Positions 51,365 through 60,331 of a stretch of DNA of 64,000 nucleotides are shown piece after piece (within the stretch, counting starts at the first letter, position 1; the number at the start of each line of letters is the position of its first letter). The position numbers and the translations under genes were made by a program. The notes under the pieces are model-generated. The model was not told the origin of the DNA and searched no databases. It was given only the letters and a program-made list of their open reading frames with translations. This DNA comes from Rhodoplanes sp963840055 (GTDB taxonomy: Bacteria > Pseudomonadota > Alphaproteobacteria > Rhizobiales > Xanthobacteraceae): assembly GCA_963840055.1 (NCBI GenBank), contig CAWIXM010000051.1:43318-107317 (forward strand). The letters are read 5' to 3'.

Positions 51365-52153
51365 GTGAACCGATCTTCGCCCATCGTGCGCTTGTGCGGC
51401 GTCGACAAGCTCTTTCCGAACGGCACGCGCGCTCTCGCAGACTTCACGCTCGAGGTGAAGCGCGGCGAGTTCCTGGCCCTGCTCGGACCCTCGGGCTGCG
51501 GCAAGTCGACGGTATTGCGATTGATCGCGGGGCTTACTCAGCCGACCGGCGGGGCGGTCGCCTGGAGCGGAACGGGCGAAGCGGAATCGGGCGCCGAGGG
51601 CCACGATATCGGCTTCGTTTTCCAGGAACCGACGCTGATGCCCTGGGCGACGGTCGCCGGCAATGTGGCGCTGCCGTTGCGGCTGAAGGGGATGCGCCGC
51701 GCTGAGTCTGCCGCGCGCGTCGCCGCGCTCATCGACCGCGTCGGCCTCGCCGACTTTGCCGAGGTTTTTCCCCGCGAACTATCGGGGGGCATGAAGATGC
51801 GCGTTTCGATCGCCCGCGCGCTTGCCACCGGCCCTGAAATTCTCCTGATGGACGAGCCGTTCGCGGCGCTCGACGAGATCACCCGCTTCAAGCTCAACAA
51901 CGACCTGCTCGATCTGTGGCAGGCCCTTGGCACGACGGTCGTGTTCGTCACCCACACCGTGTTCGAATCCGTCTACCTCGCCCAGCGCATCGTGGTGATG
52001 ACGCCGCGGCCCGGCCGCGTTTTCGCGGAAGTCGCAATCGAGGCGCCATATCCGCGCGGCGAGGATTTCCGCGGGTCAATGGACTATGCCGGCTACTGCA
52101 GCAAGGTCGCGACGGCATTGTCTGCCGCCGTGTCCGAGGAGGGCGAGGCATGA
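51365..52153 (+). CDS. ABC transporter ATP-binding protein (NitT/TauT/SsuB type)
   Basis: This 262-residue ATPase has Walker A in GPSGCGKST, the Q-loop in VFQEPTLMPW, the signature LSGGMKMRVSIARAL, Walker B in ILLMDEPFAALDE and the switch His in VVFVTHTVFE. It belongs to the nitrate/sulfonate/taurine importer group. Start is GTG 51365. Its stop overlaps the permease start by ATGA, so the two form a unit. No periplasmic binding protein is adjacent, so the substrate is not defined; it may be encoded elsewhere. Confidence 0.88.
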   Translation: MNRSSPIVRLCGVDKLFPNGTRALADFTLEVKRGEFLALLGPSGCGKSTVLRLIAGLTQPTGGAVAWSGTGEAESGAEGHDIGFVFQEPTLMPWATVAGNVALPLRLKGMRRAESAARVAALIDRVGLADFAEVFPRELSGGMKMRVSIARALATGPEILLMDEPFAALDEITRFKLNNDLLDLWQALGTTVVFVTHTVFESVYLAQRIVVMTPRPGRVFAEVAIEAPYPRGEDFRGSMDYAGYCSKVATALSAAVSEEGEA

Positions 52154-52989
52154 CGGCAGCCTACAAGAGCGCGCCGCGAGGCACGCAGCAGGCGAGTCGC
52201 GCGATGGCCCGCGATCGCTTTCTCCGGCTCCTGCTCCCCGCCGCGACGCTCTTGATCGGGCTTGCGCTTTGGGAGGCTGTCGTCGACATCAATGACATCC
52301 CGCCCTATGTCCTGCCGGCGCCGACGCTCATTGCGAAGACGCTTGTCACCGACTGGCAGGCGTTGTGGGCGTCGCTGCTGGTCACGCTGCGCACGACGAT
52401 CCAGGGCCTTCTGCTTGCTTTTGGCGGCGGGGTAGCGCTTGCGATCCTGTTCAATCAGTCGCGCCTCGTGGAGTATTCGTTCTATCCCTATGCGGTGATC
52501 CTGCAGGTGACGCCGGTGGTCGCGATCGCGCCGCTGCTCCTCGTCTATCTGCCGCAGCCTTTGGCGGTGCTGGCCTCCGCCTGGATCGTCGCTTTCTTCC
52601 CGGTGCTCGCCAATGCGACGCTCGGCCTGCGTTCGGTCGATCGCAATCTCGTCGACTTGTTTGAGCTGTACGGCGCGTCGCGCATGCAGACATTGCTGCG
52701 GCTGAAATTGCCGGCGGCGTTGCCTTATATGCTTGGCGGCCTGAAAATCGCCGGCGGCCTGGCGCTCATCGGCGCGGTGGTTGCGGAAATTGCCGCCGGC
52801 TCCGCCGGGGCCGGCTCCGGGCTTGCCTATCGGATCGCTGAATCGGGATATCGCCTCGATATACCCCGTATGTTTGCAGCGTTGATCCTCCTGTCGGTCG
52901 CGGGCGTCGCGATCTTCGCTGCGCTTTCGCTTCTCTCCTATCTCGTGCTCCGCCGCTGGCATGAAAGCGTGCTCGCCGAGGAACGCTAA
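52150..52989 (+). CDS. ABC transporter permease (NitT/TauT/SsuC type)
   Basis: This 279-residue permease has about six membrane segments (FLRLLLPAATLLIGLALWEA, TLRTTIQGLLLAFGGGVAL, YAVILQVTPVVAIAPLLLVY, LAVLASAWIVAFFPVLANAT and two more in the C-terminal half) and a coupling EAA-like loop, ELYGASRMQTLLRLKLPAALP. It pairs with the upstream ATPase (ATGA overlap). The substrate is unknown. Confidence 0.88.
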   Translation: MTAAYKSAPRGTQQASRAMARDRFLRLLLPAATLLIGLALWEAVVDINDIPPYVLPAPTLIAKTLVTDWQALWASLLVTLRTTIQGLLLAFGGGVALAILFNQSRLVEYSFYPYAVILQVTPVVAIAPLLLVYLPQPLAVLASAWIVAFFPVLANATLGLRSVDRNLVDLFELYGASRMQTLLRLKLPAALPYMLGGLKIAGGLALIGAVVAEIAAGSAGAGSGLAYRIAESGYRLDIPRMFAALILLSVAGVAIFAALSLLSYLVLRRWHESVLAEER

Positions 52990-53387
52990 CGGTGGGGCAG
53001 GCCTCGGGTGGCGCAGGGCCAGCCTCCCGCAAACGCAAATTTCGCGCGCGCAATCGCGCTCCGCTCCCACCTCATGGTGAGGCCGCGTTTCGTGAGCATC
53101 GGTGTTACCAGAAGGCCGGAAATGCTTGGGGAGCTTGCGCGTAACCGCCTGCGCTGCCGTTGGTTGCTCGCAAGGGGCGCGGTTGACAAATCGGCATAGC
53201 CACGCCTGATAATCGGTCCCGATGATCGCTTCGTCGTCATTCCGGGGCGTCGCGCCGCCGCGGGCCGGAAGGCTTTTCACGGACAGAAATTACGAAATCC
53301 GTGGCGGCTGAGGTTCGCTCGGCTTCCGGAATGACGGTCCTGGCGAACCATCCGGAAATGCTCAAGCTCAAGACTCCCGAGGTTCAG
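52990..53387. other. Intergenic region upstream of the 2-oxoacid dehydrogenase operon, with a palindromic repeat
   Basis: 398 bp. The repeat at 53235-53336 occupies the right part. The left part (52990-53234) shows no convincing ORF or structure. The operon promoter is probably here, but no -35/-10 pair was called. Confidence 0.4.
53235..53336. repeat. Dispersed intergenic palindromic repeat, family 2, copy A
   Basis: 102 bp bounded by CGTCATTCCGG (53235-53245) and its reverse complement CCGGAATGACG (53326-53336), with an internal palindrome CACGGA...TCCGTG. The same outer arms bound the copy at 56807-56914, downstream of the same operon. Confidence 0.75.
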
Positions 53388-54422
53388 ATGGCCAATAAGC
53401 CCGCATCCGCAGCACCCGCCGAGCCTGCGGGCGTCAACGACGATATCGGCGAGGACAAGCGGCTACAGATGTACCGCACGCAGCTCGTCATTCGCGAGGC
53501 GGAGCAGAAGGCCTACGAGCTGTTTCTGCAGAATCTGGTCAAGGGCACGAGCCATCTCTCGCTCGGCCAGGAAGCGATCGCCGCAGGCTTCGCCGCGGCG
53601 ATGCGTCCCCGCGATCTGAGCTTCTGCACCTATCGCGGGCACGCGCATACGCTCGCGCGCGGCGTGGCCGTCGAGAAGGTTTTGGGGGAATTGATGCAGC
53701 GCGACAATGGGCTGATGCGCGGCAAAGGCGGCTCGATGCATCTGACCTCGGTCGAGCATGGCGTGATGGGCTCCTACGCCATCATCGGCGCGCATCTGCC
53801 GATCGCCTGCGGGGCGGCGCTGCGCGCGCAATACAAGGGGCAGGACGACGTGGCGGTGTGCTTCTTCGGCGACGGCACCACCAATATCGGCGCCTTCCAT
53901 GAGGCGCTGAACTTCGCCGTGATCTGGAAGCTGCCGGTCGTCTTCGTGTGCGAGAATAATCTTTATATGGAATACACGCCGATCGCCGAGGTGACTGCCG
54001 TCAAGCACCCGGCGGCCGACCGCGCCGCGGCCTACAATCTCGATCGCATCATCATCGACGGCAACGACGCCGATATCGTCTACCGCACCGCGCAGGCGGC
54101 GTTTGTAAAAGCCCGCGCGGGGAAGGGGCCTTCGCTCATCGAGTGCCTGACCTATCGTCACAGCGGCCATTCGCGCGCCGATCCCGCGAAGTACCGGCCC
54201 GAAGGCGAGCTGGAGAAATGGAAGGAACACGACCCGGTGCCGCTCTACCGCGCGCGCCTCAAGCAGTTCGGCATCGGCGAGGACGCAATTTTGCGCATCG
54301 ACGACGAGGTCAAGCGCATGGTCGAAACGGCGGTCGAGACTTGCAAGGCCGCCCCGCCGCCCGATCCCGGCATTCTGTTCACCGACGTCTATACCGATGG
54401 AGGCTGGGCGTGGCGGAATTGA
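53388..54422 (+). CDS. pdhA: 2-oxoacid (pyruvate/acetoin) dehydrogenase E1 component alpha subunit
   Basis: About 344 residues: thiamine diphosphate enzyme subunit with the ThDP motif GDGTTNIGAFHEALNFA, then WKLPVVFVCENNLYMEYTP. Early blocks SHLSLGQEAIAAGFAAAM and YRGHAHTLARG are typical of E1 alpha. It decarboxylates the 2-oxoacid and passes the acyl group to E2. Start: the frame is open from 53301, but the upstream part lies in the repeat, and ATG 53388 is preceded by GAGG. Acetoin-type versus pyruvate-type cannot be decided without the E3 or a regulator. It overlaps pdhB by 13 bp. Confidence 0.88.
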   Translation: MANKPASAAPAEPAGVNDDIGEDKRLQMYRTQLVIREAEQKAYELFLQNLVKGTSHLSLGQEAIAAGFAAAMRPRDLSFCTYRGHAHTLARGVAVEKVLGELMQRDNGLMRGKGGSMHLTSVEHGVMGSYAIIGAHLPIACGAALRAQYKGQDDVAVCFFGDGTTNIGAFHEALNFAVIWKLPVVFVCENNLYMEYTPIAEVTAVKHPAADRAAAYNLDRIIIDGNDADIVYRTAQAAFVKARAGKGPSLIECLTYRHSGHSRADPAKYRPEGELEKWKEHDPVPLYRARLKQFGIGEDAILRIDDEVKRMVETAVETCKAAPPPDPGILFTDVYTDGGWAWRN

Positions 54423-55390
54423 CCTATCGCGAGGCGGTCACCCGCGGCATCGCCCAAGAGATGGCGCGCGACCCCGACGTGATCTTTTTCGGCGAGGACG
54501 TGGCGAAGCCGGGCGGCGTGTTCAAGACGACCGTCGGACTGCTTGAACAATTTGGGCCGAAGCGCGTGCGCGACTGCCCGATCTCCGAGCAGGCGATCCT
54601 CGGCGCCGCCATGGGCGCAGCGATGACCGGCCTCAAGCCCATCGCCGAGATCATGTTTTCCGACTTCATCGCGGTGTGCTTCGACTACATTGCCAACGAA
54701 TTTCCCAAGACCCGCTACATGACCAACGGCCAAGTGCATATTCCGCTGGTCGTGCGCACCGGCAATGGCGCGGGCTCCCGCTTCGGCGCCCAGCATTCGC
54801 AGAGCGTCGAGAACTGGTGCATGATGATCCCGGGCCTCAAGGTGGTTGCGCCGTCGACTCCGCGCGACGTGATCGGGCTGATGGCGGCTGCGGTGCGCGA
54901 TCCCGATCCGGTGATCTTTTTCGAGCACAAGACGCTCTACGCCGCCAAAGGCGAGGTGCCGGAGGGCGAGATCGTGGATACCCTTGGTACCGCAACTATT
55001 GTTCGGCCGGGCAAGGATGCGACCATTCTCGCGCTCGCCATGATGGTGCCGCGGGCGATCGAGGCGGCCGACAGGCTCAAGACCGAGCACGGCATCGACT
55101 GCGAGGTCGTCGACGTGCGCTCGCTCGTTCCCCTCGACATGCAGACCATTCTCGGCTCGGTCGCGCGCACGCACCGCCTGTTCACCGTCGAGGAGAATCC
55201 GCGCCTGTGCGGCTGGGGCGCGGAGATCGTCTCGATCGCCGCCGAGGAGGCGTTCTACGATCTCGACGGTCCGCCGGTGCGGATCACTACCCCGCATGTG
55301 CCGTTGCCGGCCGCCGACACGCTCGAAGACATGATCTTGCCGACCGTCGAGCGCATCGCCGAGACGGTGCGCCGCTCGCTCGGAAGTTGA
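54410..55390 (+). CDS. pdhB: 2-oxoacid (pyruvate/acetoin) dehydrogenase E1 component beta subunit
   Basis: This 326-residue transketolase-like E1 beta has DPDVIFFGEDVAKPGGVFKTT, SEQAILGAAMGAAMTGLKPI (pyrimidine-binding domain with the active Glu in GED and SEQ) and, in the C-terminal domain, IDCEVVDVRSLVPLDMQTI and HRLFTVEENPRLCGWGAE. It forms the heterotetramer with E1 alpha. GTG 54410 is preceded by GGAGG with six-nt spacing and overlaps the end of the alpha gene, so it is translationally coupled. Confidence 0.9.
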   Translation: MAELTYREAVTRGIAQEMARDPDVIFFGEDVAKPGGVFKTTVGLLEQFGPKRVRDCPISEQAILGAAMGAAMTGLKPIAEIMFSDFIAVCFDYIANEFPKTRYMTNGQVHIPLVVRTGNGAGSRFGAQHSQSVENWCMMIPGLKVVAPSTPRDVIGLMAAAVRDPDPVIFFEHKTLYAAKGEVPEGEIVDTLGTATIVRPGKDATILALAMMVPRAIEAADRLKTEHGIDCEVVDVRSLVPLDMQTILGSVARTHRLFTVEENPRLCGWGAEIVSIAAEEAFYDLDGPPVRITTPHVPLPAADTLEDMILPTVERIAETVRRSLGS

Positions 55391-55446
55391 CAGGTGTTTG
55401 CGTTAGCGGCCAGTGCGACGCGCGAGTCCCGGGGGAGGGGAGGCGG

Positions 55447-56784
55447 ATGAATATCCTGATGCCGCAGCTCGGCGAGACGGTGGCCGAAGGCAAGATCACG
55501 GCGTGGTTCAAGACGGTCGGCGATGCGGTCAAGCCGGGCGACAATCTGTTCGAGATCGAGACGGAAAAGACCTCGATGGAGGTGCCCGCCACCGCCGCGG
55601 GCGTGCTGACGGAGATTCGCGTGCCGGCCGGAACCGTCGTGCCGGTCGGGGCTATCGTCGCGGTGCTTACCGAGGCGGAAGCGCAGTTAAACTCCGCATC
55701 CGCCGGCGCGAGCCCGGCGATTGCGCCACAGCCGACGAAAGCTCCCGCGCCTGCGACTGCAGGATCGTTGCATACCGAGCCAGCGCGGCCAGACCCGGCG
55801 CGCACCCTTCCGCCGCTGGATCCGTTTCACCCGATCCGCACGCCGCCGAAAAATTTCGGTCCGGCGCGGCTGCCGGGCGGTCGAACCGTCACGCCGCTCG
55901 CACGCCGCCTTGCCGCCGAGGCGGGCATCGACCTTAGCCGCATTCCATCGTCCGGGCCGCACGGCCGCATCGTCGCACGCGACATCGAAAGCGCAATGGC
56001 GCGTGGGATGGAACCCGTCGCTACGGTGCGCCCGAGCGGGCTTACGGCCGAGCGGGTCAAGGCCGTCTATGCGGCGAACTCCTACGAGGAGATTGCGCTC
56101 GACAGCATGCGGCGCACCATCGCGGCGCGGCTGGTCGAAGCCAAGCAGACCGTGCCGCACTTTTATCTATCTTGCGATGTGGCGCTTGATCGGCTCGAAG
56201 CGGTGCGGACGGAGGCAAACGCATCGGCGGGAAAGGGCGCGGACGGCGCACCCGCCTTCAAGCTTTCGCTCAACGATTTTCTGATCAAGGCGCTGGCCCA
56301 TGCGCTCCAGCGCGTGCCGGCGGCGAACGCGGTATGGGCGGAAGACCGCATCCTACGTTTCCGCAGCGCCGACATTGCGGTCGCGGTCGCGCTCGACGGT
56401 GGGCTGATCACCCCGGTGATCCGCGACGCCGAGACGAAGACGCTATCCGCCATTTCGGCGGAGATGAAGAGCCTCGCGGCGCGGGCGCGCGAGCGTCGGC
56501 TCCAGCCTGCGGAGTACCAGGGCGGCGTCGCCACCCTTTCCAATCTCGGCATGTATGGCGTGCGCGAGTTCGCCGCGATAATCAACCCGCCGCAGTCGAG
56601 CCTGCTTGCAGTGGGTGCGGCTGAACGCCGGCCGGTCGAGACTGAAGATGGAGGAGTGCGGTTCGAAACCCGGATGACGGCAACGCTGTCCTGCGACCAC
56701 CGCGTGGTCGACGGCGCGCTTGGCGCCGAACTGCTCAGCGCATTCAAGCAGACGGTCGAACACCCAATCGCGTTGTTGGTGTGA
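55447..56784 (+). CDS. pdhC: Dihydrolipoamide acyltransferase (E2) of the 2-oxoacid dehydrogenase complex
   Basis: About 445 residues: a lipoyl domain (residues 1-75, lipoylated Lys in EIETEKTSMEVPATA), an Ala/Pro linker, and a peripheral subunit-binding domain (VTPLARRLAAEAGIDLSRIP, GPHGRIVARDI). The catalytic domain has VPHFYLSCDVAL, FKLSLNDFLIKALAHAL and the acetyltransferase His in SCDHRVVDGALGAELL. The E3 dihydrolipoamide dehydrogenase is not in the window. The ribosome site GGGGAGG precedes ATG 55447. It is followed 22 bp later by the second repeat copy. Confidence 0.92.
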   Translation: MNILMPQLGETVAEGKITAWFKTVGDAVKPGDNLFEIETEKTSMEVPATAAGVLTEIRVPAGTVVPVGAIVAVLTEAEAQLNSASAGASPAIAPQPTKAPAPATAGSLHTEPARPDPARTLPPLDPFHPIRTPPKNFGPARLPGGRTVTPLARRLAAEAGIDLSRIPSSGPHGRIVARDIESAMARGMEPVATVRPSGLTAERVKAVYAANSYEEIALDSMRRTIAARLVEAKQTVPHFYLSCDVALDRLEAVRTEANASAGKGADGAPAFKLSLNDFLIKALAHALQRVPAANAVWAEDRILRFRSADIAVAVALDGGLITPVIRDAETKTLSAISAEMKSLAARARERRLQPAEYQGGVATLSNLGMYGVREFAAIINPPQSSLLAVGAAERRPVETEDGGVRFETRMTATLSCDHRVVDGALGAELLSAFKQTVEHPIALLV

Positions 56785-56806
56785 TTCCTTCAGTCGATGA
56801 CCGCGC

Positions 56807-56914
56807 CGTCATTCCGGGGCGCCGCGCAGCGACGAGCCCGGAATCCAAATTCACAGACACGGGAGGGGAATGGATTCCGGACAGCCGAGCTTCGCCCGGC
56901 TTCCGGAATGACGG
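56807..56914. repeat. Dispersed intergenic palindromic repeat, family 2, copy B
   Basis: 108 bp bounded by CGTCATTCCGG (56807-56817) and CCGGAATGACG (56904-56914), with an inner inverted pair CGGAATCC and GGATTCCG. Same family and orientation as 53235-53336. The two copies bracket pdhA-pdhB-pdhC. Confidence 0.75.
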
Positions 56915-56991
56915 ACGCGCTTGCGTTTTCCCTCGACGCGCCGCTGCCCGGCATCCCGATGGCTAAGCGGTTATGGCGTGCGCAAGCCCAA

Positions 56992-57462
56992 TCAAGCGCC
57001 CGCCAGGACGTGATCGCGGAATTCGAGCGGGGAAGCGATCCGCCGCAGCTTATCGGATCCGATGCCGATGGCGCCGGTGCCCTGAACATCGACGTTGCCG
57101 TAATCGAGCACGCGCCCGAGGATCGACTGCGTGATCTCGATATTCTCGACTTTGCCCAAAGGCATTTCGTCGGTTCGCCGCGTTAGAAGCCCGGTCTTGT
57201 AGATGACCCGGAGGTCGGTGACCGCGATCTCGGTGATCCAGCGTTGATAGCCGGCGCGCGCGAGCAAAATGACCGCCCCCGCGAGCAACAGCACCGCGAG
57301 CGTTATCCACAGGCCGTACCACGTGTTCGGCCGGCCCGACCACCAATAAGAGAGAACCGCGAGCACGAGAAGCGCCGAGCCTGGAATGAACGCGACCCAA
57401 TGATAATTCGTCTTGAACCGCACGCTCTCGCCCGGCTGCAAAATGGTTTCGACATACCCCAT
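56992..57462 (-). CDS. PH-domain (bPH2/DUF304) membrane protein
   Basis: This 156-residue protein has an N-terminal basic/hydrophobic part (QPGESVRFKTNYHWVAFIPG), two membrane helices (SALLVLAVLSYWWSG, LWITLAVLLLAGAVILLARA) and a bacterial PH domain (EIAVTDLRVIYKTGLLTRRTDEMPL, GKVENIEITQSILGRVLDYG). This is the standard DUF304 layout. Function is unknown, probably envelope-related. It is divergent from the hydroxyacid dehydrogenase at 57599. Confidence 0.85.
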   Translation of the reverse strand: MGYVETILQPGESVRFKTNYHWVAFIPGSALLVLAVLSYWWSGRPNTWYGLWITLAVLLLAGAVILLARAGYQRWITEIAVTDLRVIYKTGLLTRRTDEMPLGKVENIEITQSILGRVLDYGNVDVQGTGAIGIGSDKLRRIASPLEFRDHVLAGA

Positions 57463-57598
57463 GCGCGGTCGCGCTCCGCTGAAAAAAGATAAGCCGTATC
57501 AATAGGCGTGGCGGATGGCTTCGTCTACTCTCCGCTCCCGCGATAGCCGAGCTGCATGATCGATCAACGAAACGCGTTTTAAATGGGGGGAGTTCCTT

Positions 57599-58579
57599 AT
57601 GGCAGACGAGAAGCCCGACATTCTGGTTCTCGGAACCCCAAAACCGGTGATCATCAACGGGCTTGCGCCGGCCTTCACCCTGCATCGAATGAGCAAAGCG
57701 AAGGATTGCGACTCCTTGCCCGTCGACATAGTCGACAAGGTTCGCGGGATCGCCTGCACATACATGGTCGCCGGGATCAACGGCGAGTTCATGGCGCGTC
57801 TTCCGAAGCTGAAGATCGTGTCGACCTTCGGCGTCGGCTATGATCACATCGACGCGGTCTGGGCCGGCCGGCACGGCATCATCGTCACCAATACGCCGGA
57901 TGTGCTGACCGAGGAGGTCGCCGACACCACGCTCGGCCTTCTCTTGTGCACGGTGCGCGAGCTTTCGCAGGCGGAGCGATATTTGCGCGCCGGGAAGTGG
58001 CGGGAGAAACCCTATCCGCTGACCAAAGCGACGCTGCGCAACCGCACGATCGGCATGGTCGGCATGGGGCGCATCGGCAAAGCGATCGCGCGCCGGCTCG
58101 AGGCCTTCGGCGTTCCCATCGTCTATTACACGCGCCACGCGCGGCCCGACGTGAGCTACCAGCACTACCGCGATCTCGTCGCCATGGCGCGAGATGTCGA
58201 TACGCTGGTGGTCATCGTGCCCGGCGGTCCGGAGACCCACAATCTGATCAATGCCGAGGTGCTGCGCGCGCTCGGCCCTGAGGGAGTTCTGATCAACGTC
58301 GCGCGTGGCTCGGTCGTGGACGAGCCTGCGCTGATCAAAGCGCTGCAGGACCGCACGATCTGCGCCGCCGGGCTCGACGTATACGCCAATGAGCCGGTGG
58401 CGCCCGACGAACTGATCGCTATGGAACATGTGGTTCTGTTACCGCATGTCGGCTCCGCCTCGGTCCACACACGCACGAAGATGGATCAGCTTGTCGTCGA
58501 TAATCTCCTTGCCTGGTTCGCTGGCCGCGCGCCGTTGACGCCGGTTCCCGAGACCCCCTGGCCGCCGAAGAAAGTTTGA
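57599..58579 (+). CDS. D-isomer-specific 2-hydroxyacid dehydrogenase
   Basis: This 326-residue family member has MVGMGRIGKAIARRLEAFG (NAD(P)-binding), then catalytic Arg (NVARGSVVDEP), Glu (VYANEPVAPDE) and His (LLPHVGSASVHT). It is a paralogue of the 10666 gene, but the two are only distantly similar, mainly in the Rossmann core. The substrate is unknown; glyoxylate or hydroxypyruvate are usual. Ribosome site GGGGGGAG precedes ATG 57599. A probable inhibitor gene lies 60 bp downstream. Confidence 0.88.
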   Translation: MADEKPDILVLGTPKPVIINGLAPAFTLHRMSKAKDCDSLPVDIVDKVRGIACTYMVAGINGEFMARLPKLKIVSTFGVGYDHIDAVWAGRHGIIVTNTPDVLTEEVADTTLGLLLCTVRELSQAERYLRAGKWREKPYPLTKATLRNRTIGMVGMGRIGKAIARRLEAFGVPIVYYTRHARPDVSYQHYRDLVAMARDVDTLVVIVPGGPETHNLINAEVLRALGPEGVLINVARGSVVDEPALIKALQDRTICAAGLDVYANEPVAPDELIAMEHVVLLPHVGSASVHTRTKMDQLVVDNLLAWFAGRAPLTPVPETPWPPKKV

Positions 58580-58639
58580 GGCGGGGATGTCGGGCCCCGC
58601 CGCATGGAATCTTCGCAGTCACCATGGTAGCTTGCACTC

Positions 58640-59344
58640 ATGACCACGACCCGCATCGCCTTGCTTTCCGCCGCTTTCGCCGCCTGCCTATACCCCGCTG
58701 CCGCGTCTGCCGAGACGCCCGCCAATCCGCTCAACGACACCGCGAAATCCATGGCCGGGGCTTATGAATTTTCCAACGCCGACCGCGACCGGCGTTGCAC
58801 CGTCGATCTGAAGACCGACCTCGCCGGCGCCGCCGGGCTGAAGCTCGAATTCGACCAGGCCTGCGCGACCGTATTTCCGTTCGTGAAGGACATCACCGGC
58901 TGGACGATCGACGACAGCGACTTCCTGCGTCTGAACGACGCCAAAGGAAAACCGGTGCTTGAAATGAATGAGGTCGAGCACGGCATATTCGAAGTGCCGC
59001 GCCCGGGCGACGGAGTTCTATTCCTGCAGAGCGTCGCCGCGGTCGAACCGCCTCCGCCGACGGTGGAGCAGATGGCCGGCGATTGGGACATCGTGCACGA
59101 CGGCAGCAAGCTCTGCTCGCTCACGCTTGCCAACAAGCCGGCCGGAGATGGCTATGCGCTCTCGGTCAAGCCCGGCTGCGATGCCGCGATCACGCGGTTC
59201 AATCCGTCCTCCTGGCAGATGGACCGCAGCGAACTGCTTCTGATGGGCGTCGAGGATCAGACCTGGCGGTTCGAGGAGAACGACGACAAGACCTGGCAAC
59301 GCGTCCCCGAAACGCCTGACCCGCTCCTGATGGTGAAGCGATAG
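58640..59344 (+). CDS. Exported Inh/Omp19-type protease-inhibitor-like protein with two tandem domains
   Basis: A 234-residue protein with a signal peptide (IALLSAAFAACLYPAAASA) and two copies of a small beta-barrel domain of the AprI/Inh type: residues ~35-115 (MAGAYEFSNADRDRRCTVDL, DITGWTIDDSDFLRL) and ~145-225 (MAGDWDIVHDGSKLCSLTL, NPSSWQMDRSELLLM). Each copy has a Cys pair (RRCTVDLKTD with DQACATV; KLCSLTL with PGCDAAI). Family members inhibit metalloproteases; the duplication is seen in rhizobial homologues. It is plus-strand and ~60 bp after the dehydrogenase. Confidence 0.85.
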   Translation: MTTTRIALLSAAFAACLYPAAASAETPANPLNDTAKSMAGAYEFSNADRDRRCTVDLKTDLAGAAGLKLEFDQACATVFPFVKDITGWTIDDSDFLRLNDAKGKPVLEMNEVEHGIFEVPRPGDGVLFLQSVAAVEPPPPTVEQMAGDWDIVHDGSKLCSLTLANKPAGDGYALSVKPGCDAAITRFNPSSWQMDRSELLLMGVEDQTWRFEENDDKTWQRVPETPDPLLMVKR

Positions 59345-59472
59345 GCCATCCGAGCGACCGAGCGACTCAGGAGCGCAAGCGCGGCGACGGGATCGATTAG
59401 TTTGAAATTACTTCAGATCGCAGGAAGGCTGCCGGGGACCGGCGCAGGCATCTGAATAGTGTGTCGCGTCGC

Positions 59473-60162
59473 CTATTTCTCCCGGCGCGCCACCGGCAAA
59501 CCGTTCTCCATCGTCACCCTGATCGCGAAGTCGTATCGGTCGATATCCAAAGCGATTTCGAGGTCATGACGATTTAGGTACGGTCGGCTTGGATCGTGGA
59601 AGCGCAGAACGTCGCCTCCCGCCAGAATCACATCGCGCACCGCCGCAGGATTTCCGGGTCTGCCTTCGAGAAGATTGCGCAGGTGAAGGGCGCACAACTC
59701 GTCCTCGTCGCTTCGCGCGATGCCCTCGCTGCCCATGGCGACCAACGCGATGCGATCGGCTCGATGCGAGAGGAGTGCCCGCGCAGTGGCGGTGGCGGTC
59801 ACGAGCGAGGCGGCATAGAGAACTTGCGCATGCCGCGCCGCCGCCACGATCCCTTGCGTGCCTGCGCTCGTGCGTTGAATCACCGCTTTTCCGGCGAAAT
59901 TAGTGTCGGATACTTCAAACGGGGAGTTGCCGAAGTCGAAACCTGGCGGCGCACGGCCTCCGACTTCTCCGATGCAGACCTGCCCGAGGCCGTCGTTCCG
60001 CAGCGTCATCGCCTCCGCTACATCGCCGACCATGATGATGCGGGAGGCACCGTTGGCGAGTACGACCGCCGCCGTGGTGAAGGCACGTAATACGTCGATA
60101 ATCGCCACTGCGCCCCTTGCTTGCTGGGCGCCTTCAAGAAGGCTCCCGATCCAGATGTCCAA
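59473..60162 (-). CDS. 2-phosphosulfolactate phosphatase-like protein (ComB)
   Basis: About 229 residues with the ComB layout: VAIIDVLRAFTTAAVVLANG (family start), VCIGEVGGRAPPGFDFGNSP, AVIQRTSAGTQGIVAA and the C-terminal RIALVAMGSEGIARSDED. ComB removes phosphate from phosphosulfolactate in coenzyme M synthesis in archaea; bacterial homologues are common and their substrate is unclear. I start it at TTG 60162 because AAAGGA is 7 nt upstream and the domain begins there. The ATG at 60240 lies in a palindromic repeat and the sequence after it is repeat-derived. Confidence 0.75.
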   Translation of the reverse strand: MDIWIGSLLEGAQQARGAVAIIDVLRAFTTAAVVLANGASRIIMVGDVAEAMTLRNDGLGQVCIGEVGGRAPPGFDFGNSPFEVSDTNFAGKAVIQRTSAGTQGIVAAARHAQVLYAASLVTATATARALLSHRADRIALVAMGSEGIARSDEDELCALHLRNLLEGRPGNPAAVRDVILAGGDVLRFHDPSRPYLNRHDLEIALDIDRYDFAIRVTMENGLPVARREK

Positions 60163-60210
60163 CTGGGCGTCCTTTCTCAGATGAGCCTCGACCAATCTCT
60201 TGCCGTCATC

Positions 60211-60290
60211 GCCCGCGCAAGCGGGCGATCCAGTAATCACGAACGTTCACCGTGATTACTGGATGCTCCGCCTTCGCGGAGCATGACTAC
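60211..60290. repeat. Dispersed intergenic palindromic repeat, family 1, copy B
   Basis: Three hairpins: GCCCGC GCAA GCGGGC (60211-60226), ATCCAGTAATCAC with GTGATTACTGGAT (60228-60240 and 60252-60264, perfect), and GCTCCGC with GCGGAGC (60265-60271 and 60276-60282). Same design as 23887-23965, with compensated differences in the stems. Confidence 0.75.
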
Positions 60291-60331
60291 TGCGCGTGAG
60301 GGTGGAAGGTCCAAATCAAAATCATCATGCT

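Noticed and set aside
57050..58429. Minus-strand open frame of 459 codons opposite the hydroxyacid dehydrogenase
   Set aside because: The part outside the PH-domain gene is an antisense shadow.
60163..60240. Upstream 26 codons of the ComB-like gene
   Set aside because: They begin within a palindromic repeat; the TTG at 60162 has a better ribosome site.
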